64,000 nt of DNA from Sphingobium yanoikuyae (GTDB lineage Bacteria > Pseudomonadota > Alphaproteobacteria > Sphingomonadales > Sphingomonadaceae), in assembly GCF_013001025.1 (NCBI RefSeq), contig NZ_CP053023.1:62001-126000 (forward strand), in the 5' to 3' direction. The position numbers and the translations under genes were made by a program. Below are positions 35,030-43,945 of the stretch, one piece after another. Position 1 is the stretch's first letter, and every line of letters starts with the position of its first letter. The notes under the pieces are model-generated. The model was not told the origin of the DNA and made no database searches. It worked only from the letters and a program-made list of their open reading frames with translations.

Positions 35030-35302
35030 ATGATGCCCGAACCCTATCGTTCAACGCCAGTGTTCGATCAGGACACAATCCCCTCCGGACTGCGCGGCAA
35101 TCATCGAACCAAGGCGGGGGTTTGGGGCGTCATCCGCGTCCTGGAAGGCGCCCTGTGTCTCACCTATGTCGAGCCGCGATCCGAAATCGTTCTCGAACCG
35201 CGTGTCGTGGGCGTCGTGAAACCCGAGCAGGAGCATTTTGTCACGCCGCTGGGCAACGTGCGGATGCAGGTCGACTTCTACAATGAACCACCCCATGGGT
35301 GA
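35030..35302 (+). CDS. DUF1971 / TehB N-terminal-like cupin protein
   Basis: 90 residues. PYRSTPVFDQDTIPSGLRGNHRTKAGVWG, LEGALCLTYVE, and PEQEHFVTPLGNVRMQVDFYNEP match the small cupin-like domain (DUF1971) that is also fused to the TehB tellurite methyltransferase in some bacteria. The conserved histidines suggest metal or ligand binding, but no activity is established. Two adjacent ATGs (35030 and 35033) are equivalent starts; the frame opens far upstream. Confidence 0.75.
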   Translation: MMPEPYRSTPVFDQDTIPSGLRGNHRTKAGVWGVIRVLEGALCLTYVEPRSEIVLEPRVVGVVKPEQEHFVTPLGNVRMQVDFYNEPPHG

Positions 35303-35356
35303 GGCTGTGCCCAACTTCCAGAGTCCTTGGTATGCTTGAGCGCGGCAGGGCCGCTT

Positions 35357-36992
35357 TCAGGGTCCGATGCCGATCCGCGCCAGGGCCTGCGTCAAATCGC
35401 CTTGCCGGAAGGATTTGGTCAGGCGCGCGAGATCGGGGTCGATGCTGTCTGAATCGGCGTAGCCCGAGATGATGAGCACCGGCATCGGCTGACGCGCGCG
35501 AAGCGCCCGCGCCAGTTCGGTCCCCGTCATGCCGGGCATCAGATGATCGGTCATCAGAAGATCTGGCGTGAGACCCTCGTCCACCAACCGCAGCGCGGCC
35601 GCGCCGCAATTGGCCTCGATCACGCGATAGCCCATTTCGGTGAGCATATCGGCGGTTATCGTGCGGATCAGGTCTTCGTCGTCGACGAGCAAGACCATTC
35701 CGATCTCCCGTCGCTCGGGTGCTTGGGTGTTCGATACCGGCGCCGTGCAAGGCTCTTGCGGCGCAAGCGGCAGCCACAAGTCGATGCAGGTGCCCGACCC
35801 CGGCTGGCTTTTGATGCCCATGTGTCCGCCGAGCTGGGCCGCCAGGCCATGGACCATCGACAAGCCGAGCCCCGTGCCTTTGCCAACGCCCTTGGTCGAG
35901 AAGAAGGGCTCGATTGCGCGCGCGAGGGTCTCCTCATCCATCCCGGTACCGGTGTCGGCGACCGAGAGCCGCACGCGCGGCGCTCCTGCCTCACCCCGCG
36001 CGTTCGCCTCGAAGGTCACGCCGAGGGTCAAGGTGCCGCCGCCTGGCATTGCGTCACGCGCGTTGACTGCGAGGTTCAGCAGCGCCATCTCGAGCTGGTT
36101 CGCATCCGCCAACGCGCGGGGCGTGGTTTCATCCACGTCGAGGCGGACCTCAATCTGCGGGCCTGCGGTGGTTTCGATGAGGTCGGCCATGCCCTGGACC
36201 AAAGCTGCGACGTCGACGGCGACCGGCTTGAGCGGCTGCCTCCGGGCAAAAGCGAGCAGCCTCTGCACCAGCGTTTTTGCCCGTTCCGCGGAGGCGAGCG
36301 CTCCGGCAATCGTGGGCTTGGCGCGGTCATCGCCAATCCCCCGCCGCTCAAGCATGTCCAGGCCGCCGATGATGGGCGTCAGCAAATTGTTGAAGTCGTG
36401 CGCAACGCCCCCGGTCAGCGTTCCCATCGCTTCGAGCTTCTGGGCATGGCGCAGCTGTTCATGGGCCTGGTTGAGCGCCGCGGTTCGTTCGGCGACGCGG
36501 GCCTCCAAGGTCTCGTTAAGATCGCGCAGCCGTGCCTCGCTGATCTTGAGCGCTCGGGTGCTCTCCTCGGCTCGTTCGCGCGCCGCGACCAGATCCCGCT
36601 CATAGGATCTGCGATCGGTCGCATCGACGAGCATGACCCGCGTACCGACAGGTCGGCCCTCCACATCCACTCGCCGCCATTCCGTCAGGACCGGCAAGCG
36701 CCGGCCTTCAGCGCATCTCAGATCAATGGCGACCTGCCGGACGACGCCCTCCCTGTGAAGAAGCGGCGACACATGGGTCTCGGAAAAAAATCCGACCGGC
36801 CGGCGTCAGCACATCCTGGATTTTCCGACCGACCACATCGGCTTTGCCGACTCCCAGCCATGACAATAGCGTCGCGTTGATCCTGACAACGCGCAGCCGG
36901 CTGTCGAGCGTCACATAACCGCACGGGGCATGATCGTAGAGATCGTCGAGCGTTTCTTCGGGAGGCTGATCGTCGGGTGGCGGCTCGGACAC
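35357..36992 (-). pseudogene. PAS hybrid histidine kinase with frameshift in a homopolymer
   Basis: The frame from 36992 gives a PAS domain (LYDHAPCGYVTLDSRLRVVRINATLLSWL) and breaks at the seven-A run 36784-36790 (seven T on the coding strand). The rest continues in the next frame from 36772: PAC end, coiled coil, HisKA (KLEAMGTLTGGVAHDFNNLL), HATPase (DTGTGM, KGTGLGLSMVHG) and a receiver (VDDED, Asp in MTDHLMPG). Losing one T restores the whole protein. The defect could be a true frameshift, slippage-regulated, or a sequencing error. It follows the RsbQ-like gene by 10 bases, so they form one unit. Confidence 0.75.
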
Positions 36993-37002
36993 TAGGGGCG
37001 CC

Positions 37003-37797
37003 TCAGCTATCCAGAAACTGGCGCATCGCCTCGATGGTCTCGGCCGGCGCGCTCATGTGCGGACAATGGCCGGTAGCCGCCATGATATGTAGCTGCGCAT
37101 TGGGCATTCGCGCCGCCACATACTGCCCGACCTCTTCGGGGGCGACCATATCGCTCATCGTTTGGAGGACGAGGGTCCGGGTTTCGCATTTTGGTAAATC
37201 GGAGCGGTGGTCCGAAAGAAACGTCACGCGCGGGAAATGGGCCGCGATGCTGGGATCGGTGCGGCAGAAACTCTCGCCCAGATCAGAACCGAGCTCGGGC
37301 CTGTCGGGATTGCCCATGATGGCGCGGGATCCGTCACGCGCCCATTCGAGAAAGTTGCTGTCGATCACCTCAAGCAGTTCATCCAGGTCCTGGCGCGAAA
37401 ATCCGCCCTTGTAGCCGGGCTCGTCGACATAGCAGGGCGAGGGACACACCATGATGAGGGAGGCGAAGCGATCCGGCTGCTCGATCGCGGCAAGCATACC
37501 CATCATCCCCGCGACCGAATGACCCGCAAAGATGACGTCGGAAAGGTCGAGTGCGTCCAGAACCTCCAGAATGTCGCGCTTCTAACCGTGCAGGCTGCTA
37601 TATTTTTCTGGATCGAAGCCGGAAAGGTCCGACTGGCCCGCGCCGACATGATCGAAGGCGACCGTCCGGTACTCGGTCGAAAAGGCGGGAATGACGTCCT
37701 TCCAGGCCTGTTGGTCGCACCCGAAGCCATGGGCAAATACAATTGTGCGACGGCCGCTGCCAGAGACGGTCACATTGTTTCGCTGAAGCACGCTCAT
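37003..37797 (-). pseudogene. RsbQ-like alpha/beta hydrolase with an in-frame stop
   Basis: From the ATG at 37797 the protein reads TIVFAHGFGCDQQAWKDVIP, AFDHVGAGQSD and then meets a TAG at 37582-37584 after SSLHG. It resumes in the same frame with KRDILEVL, catalytic GHSVAGMMG, Asp in SDMVAPEEV and His in TGHCPH. Only one codon is wrong (probably TAC or TAT before the change). It is a member of the RsbQ/KAI2/D14 hydrolase family. In Bacillus RsbQ acts with the PAS phosphatase RsbP to sense energy stress; here it sits before a PAS kinase. Confidence 0.85.
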
Positions 37798-38020
37798 TCG
37801 TTCCGCACCAACTCCGTCCGTTATTTCCGGTGGCTTATATCTTCGTACATGCGCGGCGCGGGTGCAAGAACTTGCGAGCCTTGGCCGCCGCGACCGGTCT
37901 GGTCCGTGGACGAATGGTTGGCCTGCGCGACCCATTCTCCTATAGCGGGCACGCGGATCGCCCGTACATGATCGGGCGTTAACCTCCCCAGGGGTATTTG
38001 CATGCAGTCTGCTGGCCACA

Positions 38021-38971
38021 ATGCCCGATCCTGAGACCTTGCGCCGCAGCCGCGCAGCACCTGATGATCTGGATTGTCTGGTGATCGGAGGTGGGCCCGC
38101 GGGCCTCACGGCGGCGATCTATCTCGCCCGCTTCCATTTGCGGGTCGTGATCGCCGACGCCGGCGCCAGCCGGGCCGGCCTCATCCCCCTCACCCGTAAT
38201 CACGCCGGCTTTCCCGAGGGTATTGCCGGGGCGGACCTCCTTGCTCGCATGCGCGAGCAGGCTCTTCGCTATGGCGCGACGCTCGCCCAGACCTCGATCG
38301 CGCGGCTGGAGCGGGCCGGAGACGATTTCGTGGCCCATGGCGAAACGAACGCGTTCAGGAGCCGGACCGTGCTGCTGGCCACTGGCGTTTCGAACCATCG
38401 GCCCCCAATGGATGAGGCGATGCACGCCCGGGCGCTCGAGCAGGGATTGCTGCGTTACTGTCCGATCTGCGACGGCTTTGAAGTGACCGATCAGCGCGTC
38501 TGCGTTCTGGGGACTGGCGAGCGCGGGGTGAAGGAGGCGATCTTCCTGCGCAGCTATTCCCGCGACCTGTCTCTGATCGCTCCGGCCGGCGCGCATGATC
38601 TGTCCGACGAGCAGAGAATGGCGCTGCGCGATGCCGGAATCGCCGTCGTGGACGGGCCCTGCGCCAGCTTCGCGATCGGGGAGAACGCCATCGAGGTCGC
38701 GACGCCCGCCGGCACGCAGACTTTCGCGAGCCTCTATCCTGCGCTTGGATCGACGATCCATTCTGAGCTGGCGGTCGATCTCGGCGCCAAGGCAACGGAC
38801 GATGGCTGCCTGGTGGTGGACAGCCACCAGCGCACCAGCGTGCCGGGCCTCTATGCGGCCGGCGACGTCGTCCTGGGGCTCGACCAGATCAGCCATGCAA
38901 TGGGCGAAGGGGGAGTCGCAGCGACCACCATTCGCAACGACCTTGCGGAGCGCTCGCCGCTTCGCCGATAA
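38021..38971 (+). CDS. Thioredoxin reductase-like FAD/NAD(P)H flavoprotein
   Basis: 316 residues. FAD motif [18 protein letters not shown] near residue 22, active-site-like CPIC (YCPICDGF), nucleotide-binding loop [11 protein letters not shown], and the second FAD motif [22 protein letters not shown]. This is the thioredoxin-reductase fold with the redox CxxC kept, so reduction of a thioredoxin or glutaredoxin partner is plausible. No thioredoxin gene is adjacent. It reads divergently from the RsbQ-like gene. A thioredoxin-related gene also belongs to known transmissible stress loci. Confidence 0.87.
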   Translation: MPDPETLRRSRAAPDDLDCLVIGGGPAGLTAAIYLARFHLRVVIADAGASRAGLIPLTRNHAGFPEGIAGADLLARMREQALRYGATLAQTSIARLERAGDDFVAHGETNAFRSRTVLLATGVSNHRPPMDEAMHARALEQGLLRYCPICDGFEVTDQRVCVLGTGERGVKEAIFLRSYSRDLSLIAPAGAHDLSDEQRMALRDAGIAVVDGPCASFAIGENAIEVATPAGTQTFASLYPALGSTIHSELAVDLGAKATDDGCLVVDSHQRTSVPGLYAAGDVVLGLDQISHAMGEGGVAATTIRNDLAERSPLRR

Positions 38972-39004
38972 CCCCTGACCGTTCTTTGAGGGGACGGGCC
39001 CCTT

Positions 39005-39268
39005 TCAGCCGTCCTTGCCGCCCGAAATGACCGTGAACGGTGCCCCCTCGATGCCGCAGTTGCGGATCGCCTCCACGAACCCTTCCGTCATGAATCCCTC
39101 ATAGCCCGGGACCAGATGGCCGCATTCCTCAACAAGATCGCCAAGGCTATCGGGACTATGGCGGCCCGACAGGAGCGCATCGCGGGCGAAGGCGCCCTGC
39201 AGCCGGATGAGATCGCGCCTGAGGTCCTGGACCACCGTGGCCAAAGCGTCGAGATCTTCCTGGGCCAT
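39005..39268 (-). CDS. Hypothetical small protein
   Basis: 87 residues, acidic and soluble: DALATVVQDLRRDLIRLQG, SLGDLVEECGHLVPGYEGFM, then PFTVISGGKDG. I recognise no domain. It is convergent with the flavoprotein gene, 34 bases after it. Codon use is in keeping with its neighbours. Confidence 0.55.
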   Translation of the reverse strand: MAQEDLDALATVVQDLRRDLIRLQGAFARDALLSGRHSPDSLGDLVEECGHLVPGYEGFMTEGFVEAIRNCGIEGAPFTVISGGKDG

Positions 39269-39638
39269 GCACCGCTATAGCGCTTTACCGTAGCATTCGA
39301 CAGCGTAATAAAATTTCTCTCGTCCGGGCCGCAGCCGCCCGGGGCGGGGAACACCGCGATGAAGAACGAACATGTCGATACCGATCTTGGGCAGTACCAT
39401 GCTGCCAAGGCTCTGCTCGCGCTCGCTCAGGCTGAAGACCGTGCCGCCGCTGCTGCTGCTTCGCCCGGTGAGCGCGGGCCATGCCGCGGCCTGCTGGATG
39501 GCGCTTCAGGAAATGTGGCGCCTCCTCTCCGGCCTGCCTGCCAAAGAGACGCTTCACTGACCAGATATCGAGCGACCCCTCCTGCAGACTTTCCTCGCCT
39601 CGCATTGTGGCGAGACGCCGCGGGACGGGCGGCCATCG
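39269..39638. other. Stretch without a supported gene
   Basis: About 370 bases between two minus-strand genes. A plus-strand frame (39359-39829) and a 62-codon frame (39372-39560, ending LPAKETLH) are open but share no strong ribosome site; they could be halves of one frameshifted small gene. I could not decide, so no gene is called. Confidence 0.35.
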
Positions 39639-39773
39639 TCAGGGGAGCAAGCGGACTGAGCTTTCGTGGAAGGAGAGCCAGCGCGCCCGCAGCGTTTCCG
39701 CGCTCGAACCGGTCCCCGCCATTCCGGCATAGCCCGCGCCGACGATCGCGGCCAGGAACAGAAATGTCTTCAT
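39639..39773 (-). CDS. Very small predicted membrane or secreted peptide coupled to PilZ gene
   Basis: 44 residues: MKTFLFLAAIVGAGYAGMAG is a hydrophobic signal-like start, followed by a charged tail (ETLRARWLSFHESSV). Its ATG overlaps the TGA of the PilZ gene (ATGA), which argues that it is translated. A short envelope protein that works with the PilZ receptor is possible. It is too short to be sure by itself. Confidence 0.5.
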   Translation of the reverse strand: MKTFLFLAAIVGAGYAGMAGTGSSAETLRARWLSFHESSVRLLP

Positions 39774-40102
39774 GCCGGCTTTTCTTCCGCCGAAACCGTG
39801 CCGCGCAGCGCTACGATATGATCGCGTAGCGGTTCGTAGAGCGGCCAGTCGAAGGATAATCCCGCCTCGTCGCCGGCGACCCAGCGTACTGTCGCGGGAA
39901 TACCCTCCAGGCCTTCCAGGCGAAGGGTTACCATTTGTGCGGGAGCGACCCGCTGGCCCCTGGTCACCAGGCAGCAGCCGCCCCGCGACAGGTTGGAGAC
40001 GTGCCCGGCGATCTTGCTGCGGAATGTTCGGCAGACGGCCGTGGCCGCAATCGCCTCACGCGGAAACTGTCTTTCATCGCTCTTGCCGGCCGCATGGTTC
40101 AC
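39770..40102 (-). CDS. PilZ-domain cyclic-di-GMP receptor
   Basis: 110 residues. RQFPREAIAATAVCR supplies the RxxxR-like start and VSNLSRGGCCL the (D/N)xSxxG motif of PilZ; both ligand-binding parts are present. PilZ proteins change the behaviour of motility or surface systems on binding cyclic di-GMP. The start is a GTG at 40102. It fits the several cyclic-di-GMP enzymes of the window, and overlaps the 44-residue gene. Confidence 0.8.
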   Translation of the reverse strand: MNHAAGKSDERQFPREAIAATAVCRTFRSKIAGHVSNLSRGGCCLVTRGQRVAPAQMVTLRLEGLEGIPATVRWVAGDEAGLSFDWPLYEPLRDHIVALRGTVSAEEKPA

Positions 40103-40193
40103 ATGTCGCCCCCCGTACGGCCCTGTCTGCGCCAGCTGTGTAAAGGATCGGTGAAGGGCGCCCTTTCCGCGCAGAATTGGCCTTGCCGGGCGG

Positions 40194-40973
40194 TCAGGAC
40201 GCGGCGGCGACTTCGACGGTCTGGCTGTTCAGGACGGCGCGGCCATAAGCGGTGAGGAACGCGACGTCGGCTGCATCCCGGCCCACGCCGATCTTGGCAA
40301 TTGCGGCTTCCTGCGCCATGCCGGTTGCATCGACCAGATGCCATTCGCCGCCCAGGAACACCTCTGCCACCGCATGAAAATCCTGGGGCTCGACGCCGAG
40401 CGCATAGACGCTGGCGATACGCGCCGGGATCCCCGCGGCCCGCACCAGGGTGATCAGAACATGGGCATAGTCGCGGCAGATGCCCTGCCGGCGAATGAAG
40501 GTGTCGGCGGCGGTTGTGTCCGACGTACTGGCGCCCGGCACATAGCTGAAGTGGCCATGGACCCAATCGCGCATGGCAATGACTTTCTGGCCGCCCTCCA
40601 GACTATCGAATTCAGCGCAGACGAAGGACTGGAACTGGTCGGACGGACAATAGCGCGAGGGCATCAGATATTGTGCGGTTTCGCCCGGCAACTGGTGGGG
40701 CGGGATCGCTGGCAGCGCCAGGCAATCGTCGAGGATTCGGTTGATCGAAACCGTCGCATGGTAGTCGACGCGCAGTTCGCTGCCGACGCGCACCCAGATC
40801 CGCTCCCCGATCATATCGTGCGCGGCGACACGCGCGAAATGATCCGTCTCCGACAGGTCGATGTGCGCTTCCTCGATCGATTGCTCGGGGATCGCCGCGG
40901 CTTCGAGCTGCAGGAGGACGTCTGTCGGCCGGTCGAACCGATAGTCGAGCTGGGCATGAATGGCGATCTCCAT
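40194..40973 (-). CDS. Transglutaminase-like (papain-fold) protein
   Basis: 259 residues. An N-terminal beta domain (YRFDRPTDVLLQLEAAAIPEQ) precedes a transglutaminase core with the triad Cys in GICRDYAHV, His in DFHAVAEV and Asp in HLVDATGM. Bacterial members act as proteases or cross-linking enzymes; the substrate is unknown. AAGGAT before the ATG at 40973 decides the start; the open frame goes to 41036. It is divergent from the UbiB-like gene. Confidence 0.85.
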   Translation of the reverse strand: MEIAIHAQLDYRFDRPTDVLLQLEAAAIPEQSIEEAHIDLSETDHFARVAAHDMIGERIWVRVGSELRVDYHATVSINRILDDCLALPAIPPHQLPGETAQYLMPSRYCPSDQFQSFVCAEFDSLEGGQKVIAMRDWVHGHFSYVPGASTSDTTAADTFIRRQGICRDYAHVLITLVRAAGIPARIASVYALGVEPQDFHAVAEVFLGGEWHLVDATGMAQEAAIAKIGVGRDAADVAFLTAYGRAVLNSQTVEVAAAS

Positions 40974-41128
40974 CAGGATCCTTCGCGTAGCAAGGCGCAG
41001 CCCTGCACGACGCGCGGGATGGCTCTCACGAAACACGCCCTTGCTTCCTACGTTCCTGCCGGCGCACCGCGACCCTCGCGAAAACGTCGCCCCTTCGTTT
41101 CCGGTGCGCAGCCCCTATCTCTGGGGCC

Positions 41129-42634
41129 ATGTTGAAAAGCTTGATGGTAGCGGCCCGAGATCGGGACCGCCTTGCCGAGGTCACCGGGGTCCTGGCGCGC
41201 TATGGCCTCGACACGGCGATCGACCGGCTCGGCCTGGGCGGAAAGGATGCCCTTTCGGGCGAGGCAGCGGCGCTGCCCGCACGCACACGGCTGGCGCTGG
41301 AGGAATTGGGTCCCACCTTCGTCAAGCTCGGGCAAATTCTCGCCACGCGCAGCGATCTTCTTCCTCCCGACTGGATCACCGAATTGGAGCGGCTTCACAG
41401 CCAGGCGGCGACCCTCCCGTTCGAAATGGTGCGGCCCACCATCGAGGAGGCTTTGGGAGAACCTGTCGGCAAGGCGTTCGCCGCGTTCGATCCCGAGCCG
41501 CTTGCCGCCGCTTCGATGGCGCAGGTCCACCGCGCCCACCTGCACGATGGTCGCGCCATCGTCCTCAAGGTCCGGCGGCCCGGCATCCGTCCCCGCATGG
41601 AAGCGGATCTGCGCCTCATCGCCGAGTTCGCGGCGGTACTCGAGCGGGCCAGTGCGGAAATCCGGCGCTTTGCGCCCACCGCGCTCGTCCAACAGCTCGC
41701 TTCCGCAATCCTGGAGGAACTCGACTTCACCAACGAGGCCCGCAATGCCGACCGCTTGCGCGCCGATCTCGCCGGCAACGCGCAGGTCGTCATTCCCCGG
41801 ATCCACTGGGAATGGACCTCGGAAACGCTGCTCGCCATGGACTATATCGAAGGGGTCGCGCCGCGCTCGGCAGAGGCCCTCGTCCAGGCGGACATCGATC
41901 CCCACGCGATCGCATCGCTCGGCGCCCAGGTCGTGCTCGACATGGTCCTTCTCACCGGGCGGTTCCATGCCGATCCCCACCCCGGCAATCTCCTGTGCTT
42001 GCCCGGAAACCGCCTCGCCTTGCTGGATCTAGGCCTGATTGGCCATGTCAGCCCCCGGCGCCGGGAAGAGCTTTTGCGCTTCGTCCAGGCTATCAATATC
42101 GGAGATCCGCAGGCCTTGGCGGAGACGCTCGCCCTATGGTCCGCCGGTGAGAGCCCGCCTCGCGAGCGGCTCCTTCTGGCGGCCGAACAGCTTGTCGCCC
42201 GCCATGGCGGCATGCGCCTGGTGCTCGCCACCCTGGTCAACGATTTTTTCGCGCTCATGCGGCAGGAGCGGCTGACCGTCCTGCCCGACCTGCTGCTTAT
42301 CTTCAAGGCACTGGTGACGCTCGATGGCGTGCTCGCCAACATCGCCCCCGGCTTCGACCTGACCCTTGCCCTGCGGCAGGCTGCCGGGCGCATCGTTGCC
42401 TCGCGGCTCGATCCCGCTGCCTGGACCCCGGTACTCCAAGGTCTGCTGCTCGAGATCACAAGGATCGGGCAGGATGGCCCGCGGCTGCTGAGGCTGATCA
42501 TCGAGCGGCTGGAGCGCGATCAGTTCATCCCTCTGCAGCGTGGGGGCACGGAGATCGCCGCGGCCGGGCGGTGGATCGCGGGCGCCATTGTCGCAGGATC
42601 CCTCATCCTCGCGACCGCTCTGGCGCTTTTCTAA
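41129..42634 (+). CDS. ABC1/UbiB-family atypical kinase
   Basis: 501 residues. UbiB signature KxGQ (VKLGQILATRSDLLPPDWI, near residue 66), alanine-rich loop AAASMAQVHRA, ATP-lysine VLKVRRP, LDFTNEARNADR, catalytic FHADPHPGN and metal LLDLGLIG. One or two C-terminal membrane segments (IAGAIVAGSLILATALALF). UbiB proteins support ubiquinone biosynthesis, probably by extracting lipid intermediates with ATPase activity. An extra copy outside ubi genes suggests a different or stress-related lipid role. Single gene. Confidence 0.87.
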   Translation: MLKSLMVAARDRDRLAEVTGVLARYGLDTAIDRLGLGGKDALSGEAAALPARTRLALEELGPTFVKLGQILATRSDLLPPDWITELERLHSQAATLPFEMVRPTIEEALGEPVGKAFAAFDPEPLAAASMAQVHRAHLHDGRAIVLKVRRPGIRPRMEADLRLIAEFAAVLERASAEIRRFAPTALVQQLASAILEELDFTNEARNADRLRADLAGNAQVVIPRIHWEWTSETLLAMDYIEGVAPRSAEALVQADIDPHAIASLGAQVVLDMVLLTGRFHADPHPGNLLCLPGNRLALLDLGLIGHVSPRRREELLRFVQAINIGDPQALAETLALWSAGESPPRERLLLAAEQLVARHGGMRLVLATLVNDFFALMRQERLTVLPDLLLIFKALVTLDGVLANIAPGFDLTLALRQAAGRIVASRLDPAAWTPVLQGLLLEITRIGQDGPRLLRLIIERLERDQFIPLQRGGTEIAAAGRWIAGAIVAGSLILATALALF

Positions 42635-42673
42635 GGCGACCCGATGGAGGCTCGCCGCTTCGCGGCTGCCTTT

Positions 42674-43004
42674 TCAGGCGGCCGAGAGGGGGTCTTCGAT
42701 CACGCGGAGCAATTCGCGATGGTCGACCGGCTTCGAGACAAAGACAGCATCGTTGGGCAACGCGCCTTGCTCAGGCCGAACGGCGCCTGAGGAAACGATA
42801 AGAGCGATGGGAGGATAGGCATCGCGAATATAGCGCGCCAGGCGCAAGCCATCCATCGATCCGGGCATCTGGATATCGGTGACGACGATCCGGATCGAGG
42901 GCAGCGCCTGCAGGACCTCAAGAGCCTAGGCGGCGTTGGAAGCCTCCTCAACCGTATAGCTCTCGCCCTCCAGGAGATCGACAAGGATCATCCGGAGCAC
43001 CGGA
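42674..43004 (-). pseudogene. Response-regulator receiver fragment with internal stop
   Basis: Translating toward lower coordinates gives RMILVDLLEGESYTVEEASNAA, a TAG near 42928, then ALEVLQALPSIRIVVTDIQMPGS, SGAVRPE and FVSKPVDH. This is a CheY-like receiver whose phospho-Asp (TDIQMPG) and Lys (SKP) remain. The first ten or so residues with the acidic DD pair are missing; at about 43004 the sequence changes to antiporter code. A deletion plus a nonsense codon make it non-functional. Confidence 0.8.
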
Positions 43005-43170
43005 ATATCTGCGGGTCGAGCGTGACCCGCCAGTCCGCGGCCAACCCGATGAGCGCTCCAAGTCCAATCTGAAACAACGGCCGGGGCAAGGGCAAGGGCA
43101 GCATTCGGGACAGTATGCCGCTCAGGATCACCGCGAGCAGCAAAAGCAAGACGATCGAGATGACTTCCAA
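43005..43170 (-). pseudogene. 5' fragment of a NhaP-like Na+/H+ antiporter
   Basis: From the ATG at 43170 only about 55 residues remain: ISIVLLLLLAVILSGILSR, PLFQIGLGALIGL and VTLDPQIF. These are the first two membrane segments of CPA1 Na+/H+ antiporters. The frame then runs into the receiver fragment and stops at 42988. The rest of the antiporter is gone, so the two fragments mark a deletion junction. Confidence 0.75.
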
Positions 43171-43201
43171 CAGGGTTCCTCTTTCTTAGCGCCAGGCAGG
43201 C

Positions 43202-43516
43202 TCAGCGCTTACGGACGAATTCGGCGCGCAAAACGAGGCCCTTGATGCCCTCGTAGCGGCAATCGATTTCCTGGGCGTCGCCGGTCAGGCGAATGGACTT
43301 GATGAGCGTGCCGCGCTTGAGCGTTTGGTTGGCGCCCTTGACGGTAAGGTCCTTGATCAAGGTGACGCTGTCGCCATCGGCAAGAACATTGCCTACGGCA
43401 TCGCGCACTTCGACCGCATCGCCCGGGTCTACCGCGCGGGCCTTCGCATCCTGCGGGCTGATCCATTCGCCGGATGCTTCATCATACACATAGTCGTCCG
43501 AACTGCTCATCATCAT
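43202..43516 (-). CDS. phnA: PhnA-domain protein
   Basis: 104 residues. VRDAVGNVLADGDSVTLIKDLTVKGANQTLKRGTLIKSIRL and VLRAEFVRKR match the PhnA (YjdM) C-terminal domain; the N-terminal zinc ribbon with its cysteines is missing. Despite its name it is not required for phosphonate use, and the function is unknown. Three tandem ATGs (43516, 43513, 43510) follow AAGGG; the frame also begins with a GTG at 43528 that overlaps the stop of the XRE gene (GTGA). Confidence 0.82.
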   Translation of the reverse strand: MMMSSSDDYVYDEASGEWISPQDAKARAVDPGDAVEVRDAVGNVLADGDSVTLIKDLTVKGANQTLKRGTLIKSIRLTGDAQEIDCRYEGIKGLVLRAEFVRKR

Positions 43517-43524
43517 CCCTTGGT

Positions 43525-43848
43525 TCACTGCGGCGGCGTCGCGCCGGCCTCTTCCTGGTCGTACAACAGCGACGGCACGGTGCCGGCGGAGCGACCGGAC
43601 TTCGTCTCGCGCAGGCGCACGCCGCGTCCCACCCCGCTGCTCGGCGCGTTCTCGCCGAGCAGTTCAATGCCGGCGCTTTCAAGCGCGCCGATCACTTTTA
43701 CCAAGGTGTCGACCACGCCGCGAACCTGCCCCTCCGAGGCTTCCATGCGCTGGATGGTCGGCAGCGAAAGCTGCGCGAGCTGGGCGAGTTGGCGCTGGTC
43801 AATCCCGAGAAGGGCGCGAGCCGCACGCATTTGTTGCGAAGTGATCAT
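43525..43848 (-). CDS. XRE-family transcriptional regulator
   Basis: 107 residues. The N-terminal HTH_3 fold is MRAARALLGIDQRQLAQLAQLSLPTIQRMEAS, followed by a region ending LESAGIELLGENA seen in short alphaproteobacterial XRE regulators. The C-terminal 40 residues are flexible. It is coupled to phnA and divergent from pckA, with 97 bases between the starts that contain a palindrome (43892-43910). It probably controls itself and may affect pckA. Confidence 0.8.
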   Translation of the reverse strand: MITSQQMRAARALLGIDQRQLAQLAQLSLPTIQRMEASEGQVRGVVDTLVKVIGALESAGIELLGENAPSSGVGRGVRLRETKSGRSAGTVPSLLYDQEEAGATPPQ

Positions 43849-43891
43849 GCGCCCTCATGACGTATGAAACATCAAATTGCAATCTTATCCA

Positions 43892-43910
43892 ATCACAGAT
43901 CATGTGTGAT
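43892..43910. promoter_or_regulatory. Palindrome in the XRE/pckA divergent region
   Basis: ATCACA at 43892-43897 and TGTGAT at 43905-43910 form an inverted repeat with a 7-base spacer, 36 bases before the preferred pckA start. It is a candidate operator for the divergent XRE protein. The half-sites face opposite to the CRP consensus order, so a CRP site is less likely. Confidence 0.45.
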
Positions 43911-43945
43911 AAGGCTTGCTAAACCAGACTCTTAAGGATCGACAA

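Noticed and set aside
43892..43910. CRP-binding site upstream of pckA
   Set aside because: The half-sites are in the opposite order to the CRP consensus (TGTGA-N6-TCACA), so an XRE operator is more likely.
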